DNA from: Sulfuriroseicoccus oceanibius
GTDB taxonomy: Bacteria > Verrucomicrobiota > Verrucomicrobiia > Verrucomicrobiales > SLCJ01
Direction: 5' to 3'
Assembly: GCF_010681825.2 (NCBI RefSeq)
Contig: NZ_CP066776.1
Coordinates: forward strand, 3,432,489-3,496,488
DNA: 64,000 bases
The position numbers and the translations under genes were made by a program. Each line of letters starts with the position of its first letter. The stretch's first letter is position 1. Shown here piece after piece: positions 1 through 8,293 of this stretch. The notes under the pieces are model-generated. The model searched no databases, was not told where the DNA came from, and saw only the letters and a list, made by a program, of their open reading frames with translations.

Positions 1-244
1 CTTCAACCGCCACTTCCGGGTAGTCGTTGATGATCAGCGGCACACCCGCGTCACGGGTGATCGGGAGCACGCGCTCGGCCATCGCCGCGATCCGCTCACG
101 TCCCCAGCGCTTGGCTCGGATTTGTAGCGCACCAGCACCACCGGCAATCAACTGACGGGTCACTTCGGTGGCTTTTTGCTCGTCGACATATCCCATGTCG
201 AGAATGCCGTAGAGGAGGACGTTGGAGAGAGTTTGTTTGCTCAT
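1..244 (-). CDS. thiE: Thiamine-phosphate synthase, N-terminal part (cut by window edge)
   Basis: The reading frame begins at an ATG at 244 and runs off the left edge, giving about 81 residues. Thiamine-phosphate synthase joins the hydroxymethylpyrimidine and thiazole halves of thiamine in the cytoplasm. The visible part has the family's first beta strand (LLYGILD), the pattern GGAGALQIRAK (the family's phosphate/pyrimidine-side QxRxK segment) and LPITRDAGVPLIINDYPEVA, the conserved 'I.ND' strand. No TPP riboswitch could be recognised upstream. The rest of the gene is outside the window, so completeness cannot be judged. It could in principle be a TenI-like paralogue, but the ND motif favours ThiE. 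Confidence 0.85.
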   Translation of the reverse strand, partial: MSKQTLSNVLLYGILDMGYVDEQKATEVTRQLIAGGAGALQIRAKRWGRERIAAMAERVLPITRDAGVPLIINDYPEVAVE

Positions 245-390
245 GATCCTGGGATCTGGGGGGAATAATTTTGGGGACGCACCTTCTGCAACAAAAGCGA
301 CGCATGCAAGGGATCATGTGAGGAATCTTCCGCCCGCCACAGGACACGCTTTACCCTTCCCCGGCCGCTCCAGACAACGCCGCAGCCGGA

Positions 391-470
391 CCGCCCTTGC
401 AGGGCTCTGTCATTCCGCCCAGCTATCCCCACGGCTTCGTGTGGGCTACGTTGCACCGCACCTCCGGTGC
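391..470 (-). repeat. REP-like repeat copy A
   Basis: Reverse-orientation copy of the repeat that clusters near 59-61 kb. Read on the minus strand it has a palindrome around the 'CACCGGAGGTGC' core, then a CCCAC...GTGGG stem (here CCACACGAAGCCGTGGGG) and a GAGCCCTGCAAGGGCGG end. It pairs with the opposite-facing copy at 618-698, the arrangement seen for REP doublets. Confidence 0.75.
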
Positions 471-617
471 TCATTCACTTCATCCGGCACCTAAAAGGAA
501 GCGTTCCTCAGCACAGGGCTTCAGCCCTGTGACCACATGGCCAACCATCAACGCATCCAACAGGAATGCACTAACAGGATCGATGCTCGATTCAGACTTC
601 CGCTTCGCAGCACGGCC

Positions 618-698
618 GCGCCGGAGGCGCACCCCATCGTAGCCCATGGCAACGCCATGGGAACAACACGCCCCTACGCATGAGCCCTGTAAGGACGG
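618..698 (+). repeat. REP-like repeat copy B
   Basis: Forward copy: GCGCCGGAGGCGC palindrome, then CCCATGGCAACGCCATGGG stem-loop, then GAGCCCTGTAAGGACGG. The middle stem has compensating changes relative to the CCCACGGC/GCCGTGGG version in other copies (both arms changed), which suggests the hairpin itself is kept. Confidence 0.8.
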
Positions 699-721
699 TC
701 CAAATCCCCGTCCCCGCCGAC

Positions 722-762
722 AAAAAAAATCCGCCGCGGATCCGAGAGGAACCACGGCGGAT
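722..762 (-). terminator. Intrinsic terminator of accC
   Basis: Read on the minus strand, an ATCCGCCG / CGGCGGAT stem (755-762 and 729-736) is followed by a run of eight T. It lies about 30 bases after the accC stop codon. Confidence 0.85.
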
Positions 763-790
763 AGAAATCTAGTCGTTACCGACGCTGGAA

Positions 791-2173
791 CTAGCTCACT
801 TCGTGATCTTCACGCAACTCGAGGTGCTCGCCTCGCTTGATGAACTCACCCACCCAACCAATGTCGTAATTCCCTTCACGGAAATCCTTGTGGTCGATGA
901 TCGAAAGCTGGAATGGAATCGTTGTCTTGATTCCGTGGATCATGAACTCCTTCAACGCACGACGCATGCGAGCAATCGCGGACTCACGGGTCGCACCGTG
1001 AACGATCAACTTCGCGATCATTGAATCATAGTACGGTGGCACCGAATATCCGGAGTACACGTGGGTATCCACACGCACACCGCGTCCGCCCGGAGCGTAC
1101 CACAGTTCGATCTGACCTGGCGACGGCATGAAGCCTGCGTAGGCGTCTTCCGCATTGATCCGGCATTCAATCGAGTGCCCGCGTGGAGTGCAGGACTTGA
1201 GGTGATCGGAAAGCTCGAGGCCAGCTGCAATTCGGATCTGCTCCTTGATCAGGTCGCAGCCATACACCTCTTCGGTGATCGGGTGCTCCACCTGGATCCG
1301 GGTGTTCATCTCCATGAAGTAGAAGTTCCCGTCATTATCAACGAGGTACTCAATGGTTCCGGCGTTCTCGTAACCGATCGCCTTCACGATGTTCACCGAG
1401 GCCTCGCCCATGCGCTTGCGCAGGTCTTCGCCGAGAATTGGCGATGGCGCTTCCTCGATGATCTTCTGGTTACGGCGCTGCATCGAGCAGTCGCGCTCAC
1501 CGAGATGCACCGCGTTGCCGTGGCTGTCCGCGATGATCTGGAACTCGATGTGGTGCGGGTTCAACACCAGCTTCTCGATGTAGCAGTCTCCGTTTCCGAA
1601 GCAGGCCATTGCCTCGCTGCTCGCTGCGTCAAACTGGGAAATGAACTCGCTCTCCTCGAACACAGGACGCATCCCGCGGCCACCGCCACCGGCGGTCGCC
1701 TTGATCATCACAGGGAAACCAATTTCCTTCGCCACCTTGAGGCCGTCCTGCGCATCTTCCACGCAGCCATCCGAACCCGGAGTCGCTGGCACACCATTGG
1801 CGAATGCCGTGGCGCGAGCGGTGTTCTTGTCACCCATCATGCGGATGACTTCGGCGCTTGGTCCGATGAACTTGATGTTGCAAGACTCGCAGATCTCAGC
1901 GAATCGAGCGTTCTCGGAAAGGAACCCGTAACCAGGGTGAATCGCATCCGCACCGGTGATCTCAGCCGCCGCAATGATGCGGTCGGACTTCAAATAACTT
2001 TGATTGCTTGGCCCGGAACCAATGCACACCGCTTCATCAGCAAGCTGAACGTGCATCGAATCCACATCGGCTTCGGAATAAACCGCGACCGTTTCAATAT
2101 TGAGCTCGCGGCAGGCGCGGATCACACGCAGCGCGATTTCACCTCGGTTGGCGACGAGAACTTTGGAGAACAT
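791..2173 (-). CDS. accC: Acetyl-CoA carboxylase, biotin carboxylase subunit
   Basis: A 460-residue protein, the usual length for AccC. It carboxylates the biotin carried by AccB using ATP and bicarbonate, the first step of malonyl-CoA and fatty-acid synthesis. Seen in the sequence: the N-terminal [20 protein letters not shown] segment, the glycine-rich ATP-grasp loop [12 protein letters not shown] near residue 160, and the catalytic [14 protein letters not shown] segment near residue 290. The start ATG is the family's usual one. accB lies upstream on the same strand, separated by 106 bases that contain a hairpin, so expression of the two subunits may be tuned separately. The C-terminus ends in a short charged tail. 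Confidence 0.97.
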   Translation of the reverse strand: MFSKVLVANRGEIALRVIRACRELNIETVAVYSEADVDSMHVQLADEAVCIGSGPSNQSYLKSDRIIAAAEITGADAIHPGYGFLSENARFAEICESCNIKFIGPSAEVIRMMGDKNTARATAFANGVPATPGSDGCVEDAQDGLKVAKEIGFPVMIKATAGGGGRGMRPVFEESEFISQFDAASSEAMACFGNGDCYIEKLVLNPHHIEFQIIADSHGNAVHLGERDCSMQRRNQKIIEEAPSPILGEDLRKRMGEASVNIVKAIGYENAGTIEYLVDNDGNFYFMEMNTRIQVEHPITEEVYGCDLIKEQIRIAAGLELSDHLKSCTPRGHSIECRINAEDAYAGFMPSPGQIELWYAPGGRGVRVDTHVYSGYSVPPYYDSMIAKLIVHGATRESAIARMRRALKEFMIHGIKTTIPFQLSIIDHKDFREGNYDIGWVGEFIKRGEHLELREDHEVS

Positions 2174-2240
2174 GAACTGTTGATCAATACGAGGACCGCG
2201 GCGCTAGCACACCACAGTCCCGATAGGTTGTCAGAATAAA

Positions 2241-2270
2241 GGCACCGACGGCATACAACCCATCGGTGCC
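2241..2270 (-). terminator. Hairpin between accB and accC (possible attenuator)
   Basis: GGCACCGA and TCGGTGCC form an 8-bp GC-rich stem around a 14-base loop just after the accB stop. Only a short T-rich run (TTTATT) follows on the minus strand, so it may be a partial terminator or an mRNA-stabilising element between two co-transcribed genes. Confidence 0.55.
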
Positions 2271-2279
2271 GGAATGAGA

Positions 2280-2759
2280 TTACTGGATCTTGAAGAGAGC
2301 CTCGCCGAACTGAACCGGAGTGCCATCTTCAACGAGCACCGCAGTGATCGTGCCGGACTTCTCGGCCTTGATCTCGTTCATCACCTTCATCGCTTCGATG
2401 ATGCAAAGAGTCTGACCTTCGGCAATCGCTGTGCCCACTTCCACGAAGTTCGCTGCATCCGGGGATGGCTTGCGGTAGAAGGTACCCACCATTGGCGAGG
2501 TGATTTCTTCACCTGCTGCGCCATCGGCTGCAGGTGCTGCGTCTGCTGCGGCCGGAGCCGCTGCTGCCACAGGTGCAGGGGCGGCCGCTGCCGCTGGTGC
2601 CGCCGCTGGAGCAGGCAATGCGCTCAGCACGGATTTGATATCGTCGAGCTCGCTGCCTCGCTTGAGCTTGATCTTGAATTCGTCCTTCTCGAGATGGAAG
2701 AGCGACAGGTCGTTCTCCTTCATCATCTCGACGATCTTGCGGATATCTTTAGTGTCCAA
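2280..2759 (-). CDS. accB: Acetyl-CoA carboxylase, biotin carboxyl carrier protein
   Basis: Carries the biotin that shuttles the carboxyl group from AccC to the carboxyltransferase. The domain order is typical: an N-terminal helical part ([17 protein letters not shown]), an Ala/Pro-rich flexible linker, and a C-terminal biotinyl domain with the EAMKVMNEI motif whose lysine (about residue 125) is biotinylated. I chose the TTG at 2759 because it gives 159 residues and the usual start just before DTKDIRK; a GTG at 2816 in the same frame would add 19 residues without family resemblance. It lies upstream of accC. Confidence 0.93.
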   Translation of the reverse strand: MDTKDIRKIVEMMKENDLSLFHLEKDEFKIKLKRGSELDDIKSVLSALPAPAAAPAAAAAPAPVAAAAPAAADAAPAADGAAGEEITSPMVGTFYRKPSPDAANFVEVGTAIAEGQTLCIIEAMKVMNEIKAEKSGTITAVLVEDGTPVQFGEALFKIQ

Positions 2760-2877
2760 AACAGTCTTGGTTGGGTTGAGGTGGATGGTTGGGATTCGAA
2801 ATCGTTCGTGACGCACAGACTACGGCGGCGTTTCACCGGTCGTCAAGCAAGGTTAATCCGTGATCTGCGCTGCCAAT

Positions 2878-3294
2878 TTACACACGGCGGGCATTCACGC
2901 CCTCGGCAATCAGCTTCCAAAAGTGTTTGTTCTTGGCGAGCTCTTCATCTTCATCAATGTCGCCAAGGTTGGTGCGGAACAAGAAGTCCGTGAATGTGTT
3001 ACGATGCAGCACACGGTGCACGATCACCGACTCACCACAGACCTCGAAGTAAATCCTGGAATCGCTCGCACGATAACGGAACAACATTTTCCCGTCTCGC
3101 TCGATGCGGCCAAACTTCGGATGTTCGCCGGCAGCGATCTTCTCCACATCTTCAGCCGTCACCTTGAACTCGGACAGCAATTCAAGCTGTTCCAAGGTAT
3201 CAAGCTGGCTGATCTCGGAGGCGCTGATCTCGTTGAATACAATCTGTAGCACACTCCGAACATGGAACCGGACATTTGAAGATTCAAGAGCCAA
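2878..3294 (-). CDS. Hypothetical protein resembling the RelE/ParE toxin fold
   Basis: Up to 138 residues. The C-terminal half has the pattern KMLFRYRASDSRIYFE then VIVHRVLHRNTFTDFLFR, which resembles the core strands of RelE/ParE-type proteins (compact basic strand, 'YR..DyRi.f', '.vhRV..R..'). No antitoxin gene is adjacent: upstream is alr and downstream is accB, 60-120 bases away. This argues for a domesticated or housekeeping role, not a toxin-antitoxin pair. The first codon is uncertain (TTG at 3294, or GTG at 3252, which would start at VLQIVFNE). Function is not established. Confidence 0.6.
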   Translation of the reverse strand: MALESSNVRFHVRSVLQIVFNEISASEISQLDTLEQLELLSEFKVTAEDVEKIAAGEHPKFGRIERDGKMLFRYRASDSRIYFEVCGESVIVHRVLHRNTFTDFLFRTNLGDIDEDEELAKNKHFWKLIAEGVNARRV

Positions 3295-3344
3295 GAATCA
3301 AGAATGCGGACTCGCCGAGTTCGCCTCAACTCAGGCTCGCACTT

Positions 3345-3547
3345 ATACCATTTGAACGGTCAAATTGGCGGAATGGCGAAGAGCTTTTTCGAGTGAGGCA
3401 AGACGCGAACCGCGATGCTAGCGGGCTACCTGAGCGGTGAGCAACACAGCATCACTCAAAAAGATCCCGCCAAGATCACTTTCGCAATCTCTGATCCTAC
3501 TCACTCGATCCCCATCGGTTCCGACAAGGTGACCGTTTAAATGGTAT
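3345..3547. repeat. 203-bp element with 18-bp terminal inverted repeats
   Basis: The ends ATACCATTTGAACGGTCA (3345-3362) and TGACCGTTTAAATGGTAT (3530-3547) are inverted copies with one mismatch. Inside is a second, nested inverted repeat: TTGGCGG...CTTTTTCGAGTGAGGC on the left and GCATCACTCAAAAAGATCCC plus GCCAA on the right, around a GC-rich centre. No reading frame of note is inside. The right end touches the stop codon of alr. Size and shape resemble a MITE or a large palindromic intergenic repeat. Confidence 0.75.
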
Positions 3548-4701
3548 TACACCACAATCCGGCCCAGACGAGGCGACCCGAAGCGACACAGAATCTCCCA
3601 CGAAATCGTCCCGGCCCGCTCTGCCAACTCGGAGGCGGTGATCTCGTCACCTCCCGCACCGCCACCCAGCACAATAGCCACATCCCCGCGCTGCGGCCGC
3701 TCGGGCAGCTCACTCACATCCACCATGATCTGGTCCATCGTCACCCGCCCCAACAACGGACAACGCCGACCATTCACCAAAACCTCCGCCCCGCTCTCGG
3801 ACAAATGGCGGAAATACCCGTCGCCATATCCGATCGCAATCGTAGCCACCGTCGTCACCGGCTCGCGCTCGGTCACAAACCGCCGCCCATAACTCACCCC
3901 GCTCCCAGGCGCCAAATCACGGACCAAGGTCACCCGCGCTTTCACATGTAGAGCCGGGCGCAAAGTCACGTCAGCATCCACAGGAGCCACCCCGTACAAC
4001 AACAAACCCGCACGCACTGTAGTCGCATGGCGGCTCGCACAGGTCAACAAGCCCGCACTATTGGCCAAATGCACCATCGGAGGCAATCCATGCTCATCCG
4101 CCAGAGCATCCAAAAACGCATCAAAGCGCGCGGTCTGGTCACGGGTAAAATCATCGTCGTCGTCAGCGGACGGGTAATGCGTCATCAGTCCATCCAGCCG
4201 CAGCCCGGCACATTCCTCGCGGACGAACCGGATCAATTCACCCGCCACGTCAAGCACCGCCCCTTCGCGTCCCATTCCGGTATCGACCGCAACATGCACG
4301 CCCATTTCCTCACCGGGGCGCTGGCATTCCATCTGCTCTTGATAATCCCGCGCCTCACTGACACACGAGATCACGGGAATCCAACCATTGGCAACCACCT
4401 CCGGAATATCGCCCACCGGCACCGGCCCGAGCATCAACACATCAGACGTCGCGCCCACCTCGCGGATACGCGTGGCTTCGGAAACACAAGCCACTCCAAA
4501 CAAATCCACCTCAGGGTCCAGCGCCGCCGCCACCGCGCCGAGCCCGTGCCCATACGCATCCGCTTTCACCACCGCCATCAACTGCATCGGCCGTCCTGCC
4601 ACCGCTGATGACAATCCCCGCACGGCGCGGGCATTCTCCACCACGGCGGACGGATCGGTCTCGACCCAGGCGCGGTTCATCGAAAGTGGGTGGTCAGGCA
4701 T
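3547..4701 (-). CDS. alr: Alanine racemase
   Basis: Interconverts L- and D-alanine with PLP to supply D-alanine for peptidoglycan. Seen: the PLP-lysine segment MAVVKADAYGHG (Lys about 46 with this start), the catalytic tyrosine region GSGVSYGRRF, the GYGDGY motif and the C-terminal GRVTMDQIMVDV segment. Starting at the ATG at 4701 gives 384 residues, close to the family's usual length; a TTG at 4767 and an ATG at 4680 are alternatives. It is transcribed toward the RelE-like gene and accBC, but the inverted-repeat element lies in between. Complete and apparently functional. Confidence 0.95.
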   Translation of the reverse strand: MPDHPLSMNRAWVETDPSAVVENARAVRGLSSAVAGRPMQLMAVVKADAYGHGLGAVAAALDPEVDLFGVACVSEATRIREVGATSDVLMLGPVPVGDIPEVVANGWIPVISCVSEARDYQEQMECQRPGEEMGVHVAVDTGMGREGAVLDVAGELIRFVREECAGLRLDGLMTHYPSADDDDDFTRDQTARFDAFLDALADEHGLPPMVHLANSAGLLTCASRHATTVRAGLLLYGVAPVDADVTLRPALHVKARVTLVRDLAPGSGVSYGRRFVTEREPVTTVATIAIGYGDGYFRHLSESGAEVLVNGRRCPLLGRVTMDQIMVDVSELPERPQRGDVAIVLGGGAGGDEITASELAERAGTISWEILCRFGSPRLGRIVV

Positions 4702-4853
4702 CGGCGTGAAATTCTGGCGGCTCGCGAAGTTCCACATTCGTTGCCACAGCCCCACCGGAGCAAGCAAGATCTATCCTTAAATCGTCTCTTGTTCCCAGTT
4801 CACGGTGAGTTCCGGCTTGCTCACCCCACCCCAGCTCGTCATAACAACGCACC

Positions 4854-5348
4854 ATGCTCACCAAACACATTCTCACCACCGCCGCGGCACTGACGATACT
4901 CGTCCCATCAGCCCTCGCCAACGATGCCCCGACTTCATCGCCAATCACTCCAGTCACCACGATCGAAGTCAGCGACGGCACCACGTTGATCGAAGTCACC
5001 AACAACGAGGCCCGCGTGGAAAACAACATCATCCGCGAGTTCGCTATCGGAAAGAACATCACCGTCGCCTACAAAAACACCACCGAGAAGACCGTCTTCC
5101 CCAAGTACACGCTCAAAGCCTACAACCGCTACGGCCTGCTCCTCGGTGAGAAATCCGTTGGCGGCGGCTTGATCTTCAGTTCCGGCCCCTCTTTGGATCC
5201 CGGCGCACTCGGCGGCGATACCATTTATTTTGACTGGATCGATCTTGAGGCCATCTTTTCCAACTCCAGTCTCGAACTGCCCGCGGACTTCTCACAGATC
5301 AAATGGCTCGCCATTTCCGACAGCAACACCGCCATTCCCGCGAAATGA
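4854..5348 (+). CDS. Exported hypothetical protein
   Basis: 164 residues with a clear Sec signal peptide (Lys followed by a hydrophobic run TTAAALTILVPSALA, likely cleavage after ALA). The mature part holds EFAIGKNITVAYKNTT and PKYTLKAYNRYGLLLG, a beta-rich pattern like extracellular immunoglobulin-like folds of the FxLYD/DUF4352 kind, but I do not recognise a named family. The stop codon overlaps the start of the next lipoprotein gene (ATGA), and the HerA-like ATPase gene follows 12 bases after that, so all three are probably one operon. Confidence 0.75.
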   Translation: MLTKHILTTAAALTILVPSALANDAPTSSPITPVTTIEVSDGTTLIEVTNNEARVENNIIREFAIGKNITVAYKNTTEKTVFPKYTLKAYNRYGLLLGEKSVGGGLIFSSGPSLDPGALGGDTIYFDWIDLEAIFSNSSLELPADFSQIKWLAISDSNTAIPAK

Positions 5349-5761
5349 AGCGCATCTGGAAGGCCGCACTCGGGCTTCTCGCCATCACCACGTTTTGCGC
5401 ATGCCAGACGTCCGGCACCACATCCCGTGGTCCGGGCATGCTGATGGATTATTACCCGCAGGTCGCGTTCGTGGGGGGAACCGATAGCTTCTCAACCAAA
5501 GCCGAGCCGCTGAAACTCGGCCTCATCTACGAGGTCGACCGTGGGTTCGTCGATCGCATCGATATCAAGATCGATGAAGAATATTTCGCCCGCTCATACA
5601 TCGTCGAGCGTACGAACAAAGGGAAGTTTTTGCTAACAGTGGACATCAGCCACCTTGAGGCAGGCGAGCATTCGTTACGGGTAATCGCCCACCAAGGCGC
5701 ACGACTACCACGTCCGGTGTCCGGCCGCACTGCAAAGCTCCCCTTTGTAGTGATCCGCTAA
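5345..5761 (+). CDS. Small lipoprotein of unknown function
   Basis: 138 residues from the ATG that overlaps the previous stop codon by the ATGA arrangement; an earlier in-frame ATG at 5303 would lie inside the upstream gene and lacks a signal sequence. The N-terminus MKRIWKAALGLLAITTFCAC is a lipoprotein signal with the lipobox cysteine at about residue 18-20. The rest includes DSFSTKAEPLKLGLIYEVD and ISHLEAGEHSLRVIAHQG, suggesting a beta-sandwich in the periplasm or on the outer membrane. No family is recognised. Confidence 0.75.
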   Translation: MKRIWKAALGLLAITTFCACQTSGTTSRGPGMLMDYYPQVAFVGGTDSFSTKAEPLKLGLIYEVDRGFVDRIDIKIDEEYFARSYIVERTNKGKFLLTVDISHLEAGEHSLRVIAHQGARLPRPVSGRTAKLPFVVIR

Positions 5762-5773
5762 CACCCCCACCCC

Positions 5774-8146
5774 ATGGAATACGAAAAGCTCGGCTCGTTC
5801 TACCTCGGACGCGAAATCGATCCGGAAACCAAATCCCAGACCGACGACCTCGTTCTCTACGATTCGCGCGACCTCGTAACCCACGGCGTGGTTCTGGGCA
5901 TGACCGGATCGGGCAAAACCGGCCTCTGCATCAGCTTGCTGGAAGAGGCCGCGATGGACGGCATCCCCGCCATCGTCATCGACCCCAAAGGCGACATCGC
6001 CAACCTGATGCTCACCTTTCCTGAACTCAGCGCCGATGAGTTCAAACCATGGGTCAACCCAGACACCGCCCGCCGCAAGGGCGTCAGCGTGGACCAGTTC
6101 GCCGCCGACCAGGCCGAGCTGTGGAAGTCCGGCCTCGCCCAGTGGGGGCAGACCGGCGAGCGCATCCGCAAAATGCGTGACCAGGTGGAGACCACCATCT
6201 TCACCCCCGGTAGCACGGCGGGCATTCCGGTTTCCATCCTCGGCTCACTCGCCGCCCCGGACGCCGCGCTCATCGACGACCGAGAAGCTTTCGCTGATCT
6301 GATCGAATCCGCAGTCACCGGCATCCTGACCATGGCAGGAGTCGACGCCGACCCGGTGCAGAGCCGCGAACACATCCTGCTCGCGTCCATTCTCCAACAC
6401 TACTGGACCCAGGGAGAAAACCTCGACCTGCCACGGTTCATCCAGGCCATCCAATCTCCGCCGATCCAGCGCATCGGCGCTCTCGACCTCGATCAGTTCT
6501 TCCCCGAAGACAAACGATTCGACCTCGGCATCCGCATCAACAACCTGATCGCATCCCCCGGATTCAGCCAATGGCTCAATGGCTTCCCCCTCGATATCGA
6601 CCGATTGCTCTATAGTCCGGAAGGCAAACCGCGCATCTCTATCATCTCGATCGCCCACCTCAGCGACTCGGAGCGCATGTTCGTCGTCTCGATGGTGCTC
6701 AACCGCATGGTCGAATGGATGCGCCGCCAGTCCGGCACCACCAGCCTGCGCGCGCTGGTCTACATGGATGAAATTTTCGGCTTCCTGCCACCGACCGCCA
6801 ACCCACCGTCGAAAAAGCCGCTGATGACGCTGCTCAAACAAGCACGTGCCTACGGTGTCGGCACCTTGCTCGCCACGCAGAACCCAGTCGATCTCGACTA
6901 CAAGGCATTGTCGAATATTGGCACATGGTTCCTGGGAAGGCTCCAAACCGAGCGCGACCAGGCCCGCGTCATGAGCGGACTCGAAGGCGCTGCCTCCAGT
7001 CAGGGAGGACAATTCGACCGCAAGGAAATCGAGCAAATGCTCGCATCTCTCAATGGTCGCGAGTTCCTTCTCCACAATGTCCACGCGGGCAGTGACCGGG
7101 TCTTCCACACCCGCTGGGCCATGTCCTACTTGGCAGGCCCGCTTTCCCGCCCGCAGATCGAAACGCTCACCGATCCGATACGCGACCGCTTCCGATTCGC
7201 CCACCAAGCCCCTCAGCACAGCAACGCACCGGGCAAAACGAAGTCATCGGCGGTGAAACCGCGCACCAACGCCAAAATCGATGAGTATTTCCTCCCCCCT
7301 CTCGTCGATGGTGCGGACGACCTTAGCTTCCACCCTTACCTGCTGCGCCAGGCCACCGTGCGCTTTATCGATCCGTCCTCCAGCGAGCCAGTGGAACGCT
7401 CGTTCAGTGAGTTGATTCCGCTGGTGAAATCCATCGCAGTCACCGACGAAGATCACCTTGAACCCTTCGACGCCAACGACCGGTTAACCTCCGTCCCTAC
7501 CGAGGGCATTCCTTTCGAACCTCTGCCCACCGTCGCCTCCGAGAGCCCATTCTTCACCAGCGGTGCCCGCAAATGGAAGGACACGCTCTACCGGAATGAG
7601 AGGCTCGATGTGCCCCATTGCCCGGCGCTCGACCTCGAGGCCACCATCGGAGAGTCCCCTGCCCAGTTCCAAATGCGCATCGCCCAAAAGGCGCGGGAGC
7701 TTCGCGATGAAACCAAAGACGACCTGCGCCGGAAGTACTCCCGCAAGCTGGAAACATTGGAAGACCGGCTGCGCCGCGCGGAACAAGCCGTCGAACGCGA
7801 AGCAGAACAGGCCGCAGAAGCCAAGCGCTCGACCTTGATCGAAGTCGGTATGTCTGTACTTGGTGCCCTTTTCGGCGGGCGTCGGATCACCACGTCACGC
7901 CTCGGCACCGCAGGCCGCAAGGTCTCCCGTTCCTACCAACAACACACCGACATCGCCCGCGCCGAGGAAAACCTCGAGGACGCCCAACAAGACCTCGAAG
8001 CCATGGAGCGGGAACTCGAGGACGAACTCGCCGCCATCGACGATCGTCTCTCACCAGCCAACCTCGCCATCGAAACCCAACAGGTGAAGCCGCTGAAAAA
8101 GAACATCGATGTCACTAGCTACGCCCTCGTCTGGCGCGCTGAGTGA
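5774..8146 (+). CDS. HerA-like (DUF87) P-loop ATPase with C-terminal coiled coil
   Basis: A 790-residue ATPase. The Walker A motif GMTGSGKT is at residues 42-49, a Walker B-like LVYMDEIFGF near residue 330, and a sensor-like LLATQNP follows, as in HerA/FtsK-superfamily DNA pumps with a DUF87 domain. From about residue 630 the protein is rich in Glu/Arg/Lys heptads (for example around LETLEDRLRRAEQAVEREAE), a long coiled coil interrupted by a glycine-rich hydrophobic stretch near VGMSVLGALFGGRR. The role is unknown; relatives are annotated only as ATP-binding proteins. Its neighbours upstream are two exported proteins. No NurA nuclease or other typical HerA partner is next to it. Confidence 0.85.
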   Translation: MEYEKLGSFYLGREIDPETKSQTDDLVLYDSRDLVTHGVVLGMTGSGKTGLCISLLEEAAMDGIPAIVIDPKGDIANLMLTFPELSADEFKPWVNPDTARRKGVSVDQFAADQAELWKSGLAQWGQTGERIRKMRDQVETTIFTPGSTAGIPVSILGSLAAPDAALIDDREAFADLIESAVTGILTMAGVDADPVQSREHILLASILQHYWTQGENLDLPRFIQAIQSPPIQRIGALDLDQFFPEDKRFDLGIRINNLIASPGFSQWLNGFPLDIDRLLYSPEGKPRISIISIAHLSDSERMFVVSMVLNRMVEWMRRQSGTTSLRALVYMDEIFGFLPPTANPPSKKPLMTLLKQARAYGVGTLLATQNPVDLDYKALSNIGTWFLGRLQTERDQARVMSGLEGAASSQGGQFDRKEIEQMLASLNGREFLLHNVHAGSDRVFHTRWAMSYLAGPLSRPQIETLTDPIRDRFRFAHQAPQHSNAPGKTKSSAVKPRTNAKIDEYFLPPLVDGADDLSFHPYLLRQATVRFIDPSSSEPVERSFSELIPLVKSIAVTDEDHLEPFDANDRLTSVPTEGIPFEPLPTVASESPFFTSGARKWKDTLYRNERLDVPHCPALDLEATIGESPAQFQMRIAQKARELRDETKDDLRRKYSRKLETLEDRLRRAEQAVEREAEQAAEAKRSTLIEVGMSVLGALFGGRRITTSRLGTAGRKVSRSYQQHTDIARAEENLEDAQQDLEAMERELEDELAAIDDRLSPANLAIETQQVKPLKKNIDVTSYALVWRAE

Positions 8147-8293
8147 AGATGGGTGCCATTTGAGCCAGCTGTTTTTGTTTTCCACCGAAGACAAGAACGG
8201 CGTCCCTTCCTCGCTTCGCCCCCAATAACGGAGGGCGCTGGTGGATCGACATTCCTGTCGACATCCAAAAAACCGGAGCGCAGGGACCACTCG

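Larger units (their letters stand above)
245..721. other. Gene-free stretch carrying two opposed REP-like repeat copies
   Basis: About 480 bases between accC and thiE with no convincing gene; the open frames here are short, overlapping and low in recognisable protein content. It contains one REP-like unit in minus orientation (391-470) and one in plus orientation (618-698), separated by about 150 bases that include a small palindrome around CAGGGCTTCAGCCCTG (near 517-532). Confidence 0.7.

Noticed and set aside
245..396. TPP riboswitch upstream of thiE
   Set aside because: The conserved CTGAGA and ACCTGATCTGG-type segments could not be found on the minus strand.
1061..2239. 392-codon plus-strand open frame across accC
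   Set aside because: Shadow frame opposite an intact, clearly conserved accC gene.
2878..3294. Toxin-antitoxin locus at the RelE-like gene
   Set aside because: The fold resembles RelE/ParE, but no antitoxin gene is adjacent and it sits in a housekeeping gene run, so a toxin-antitoxin call is not supported.
8243..8266. Hairpin GGATCGACA / TGTCGACATCC between the HerA-like and permease genes, next to an A run
   Set aside because: The T run is on the wrong side for either convergent gene (it precedes the hairpin on the minus strand), so it is not a canonical terminator; it may be another short intergenic repeat but only one copy is seen here.
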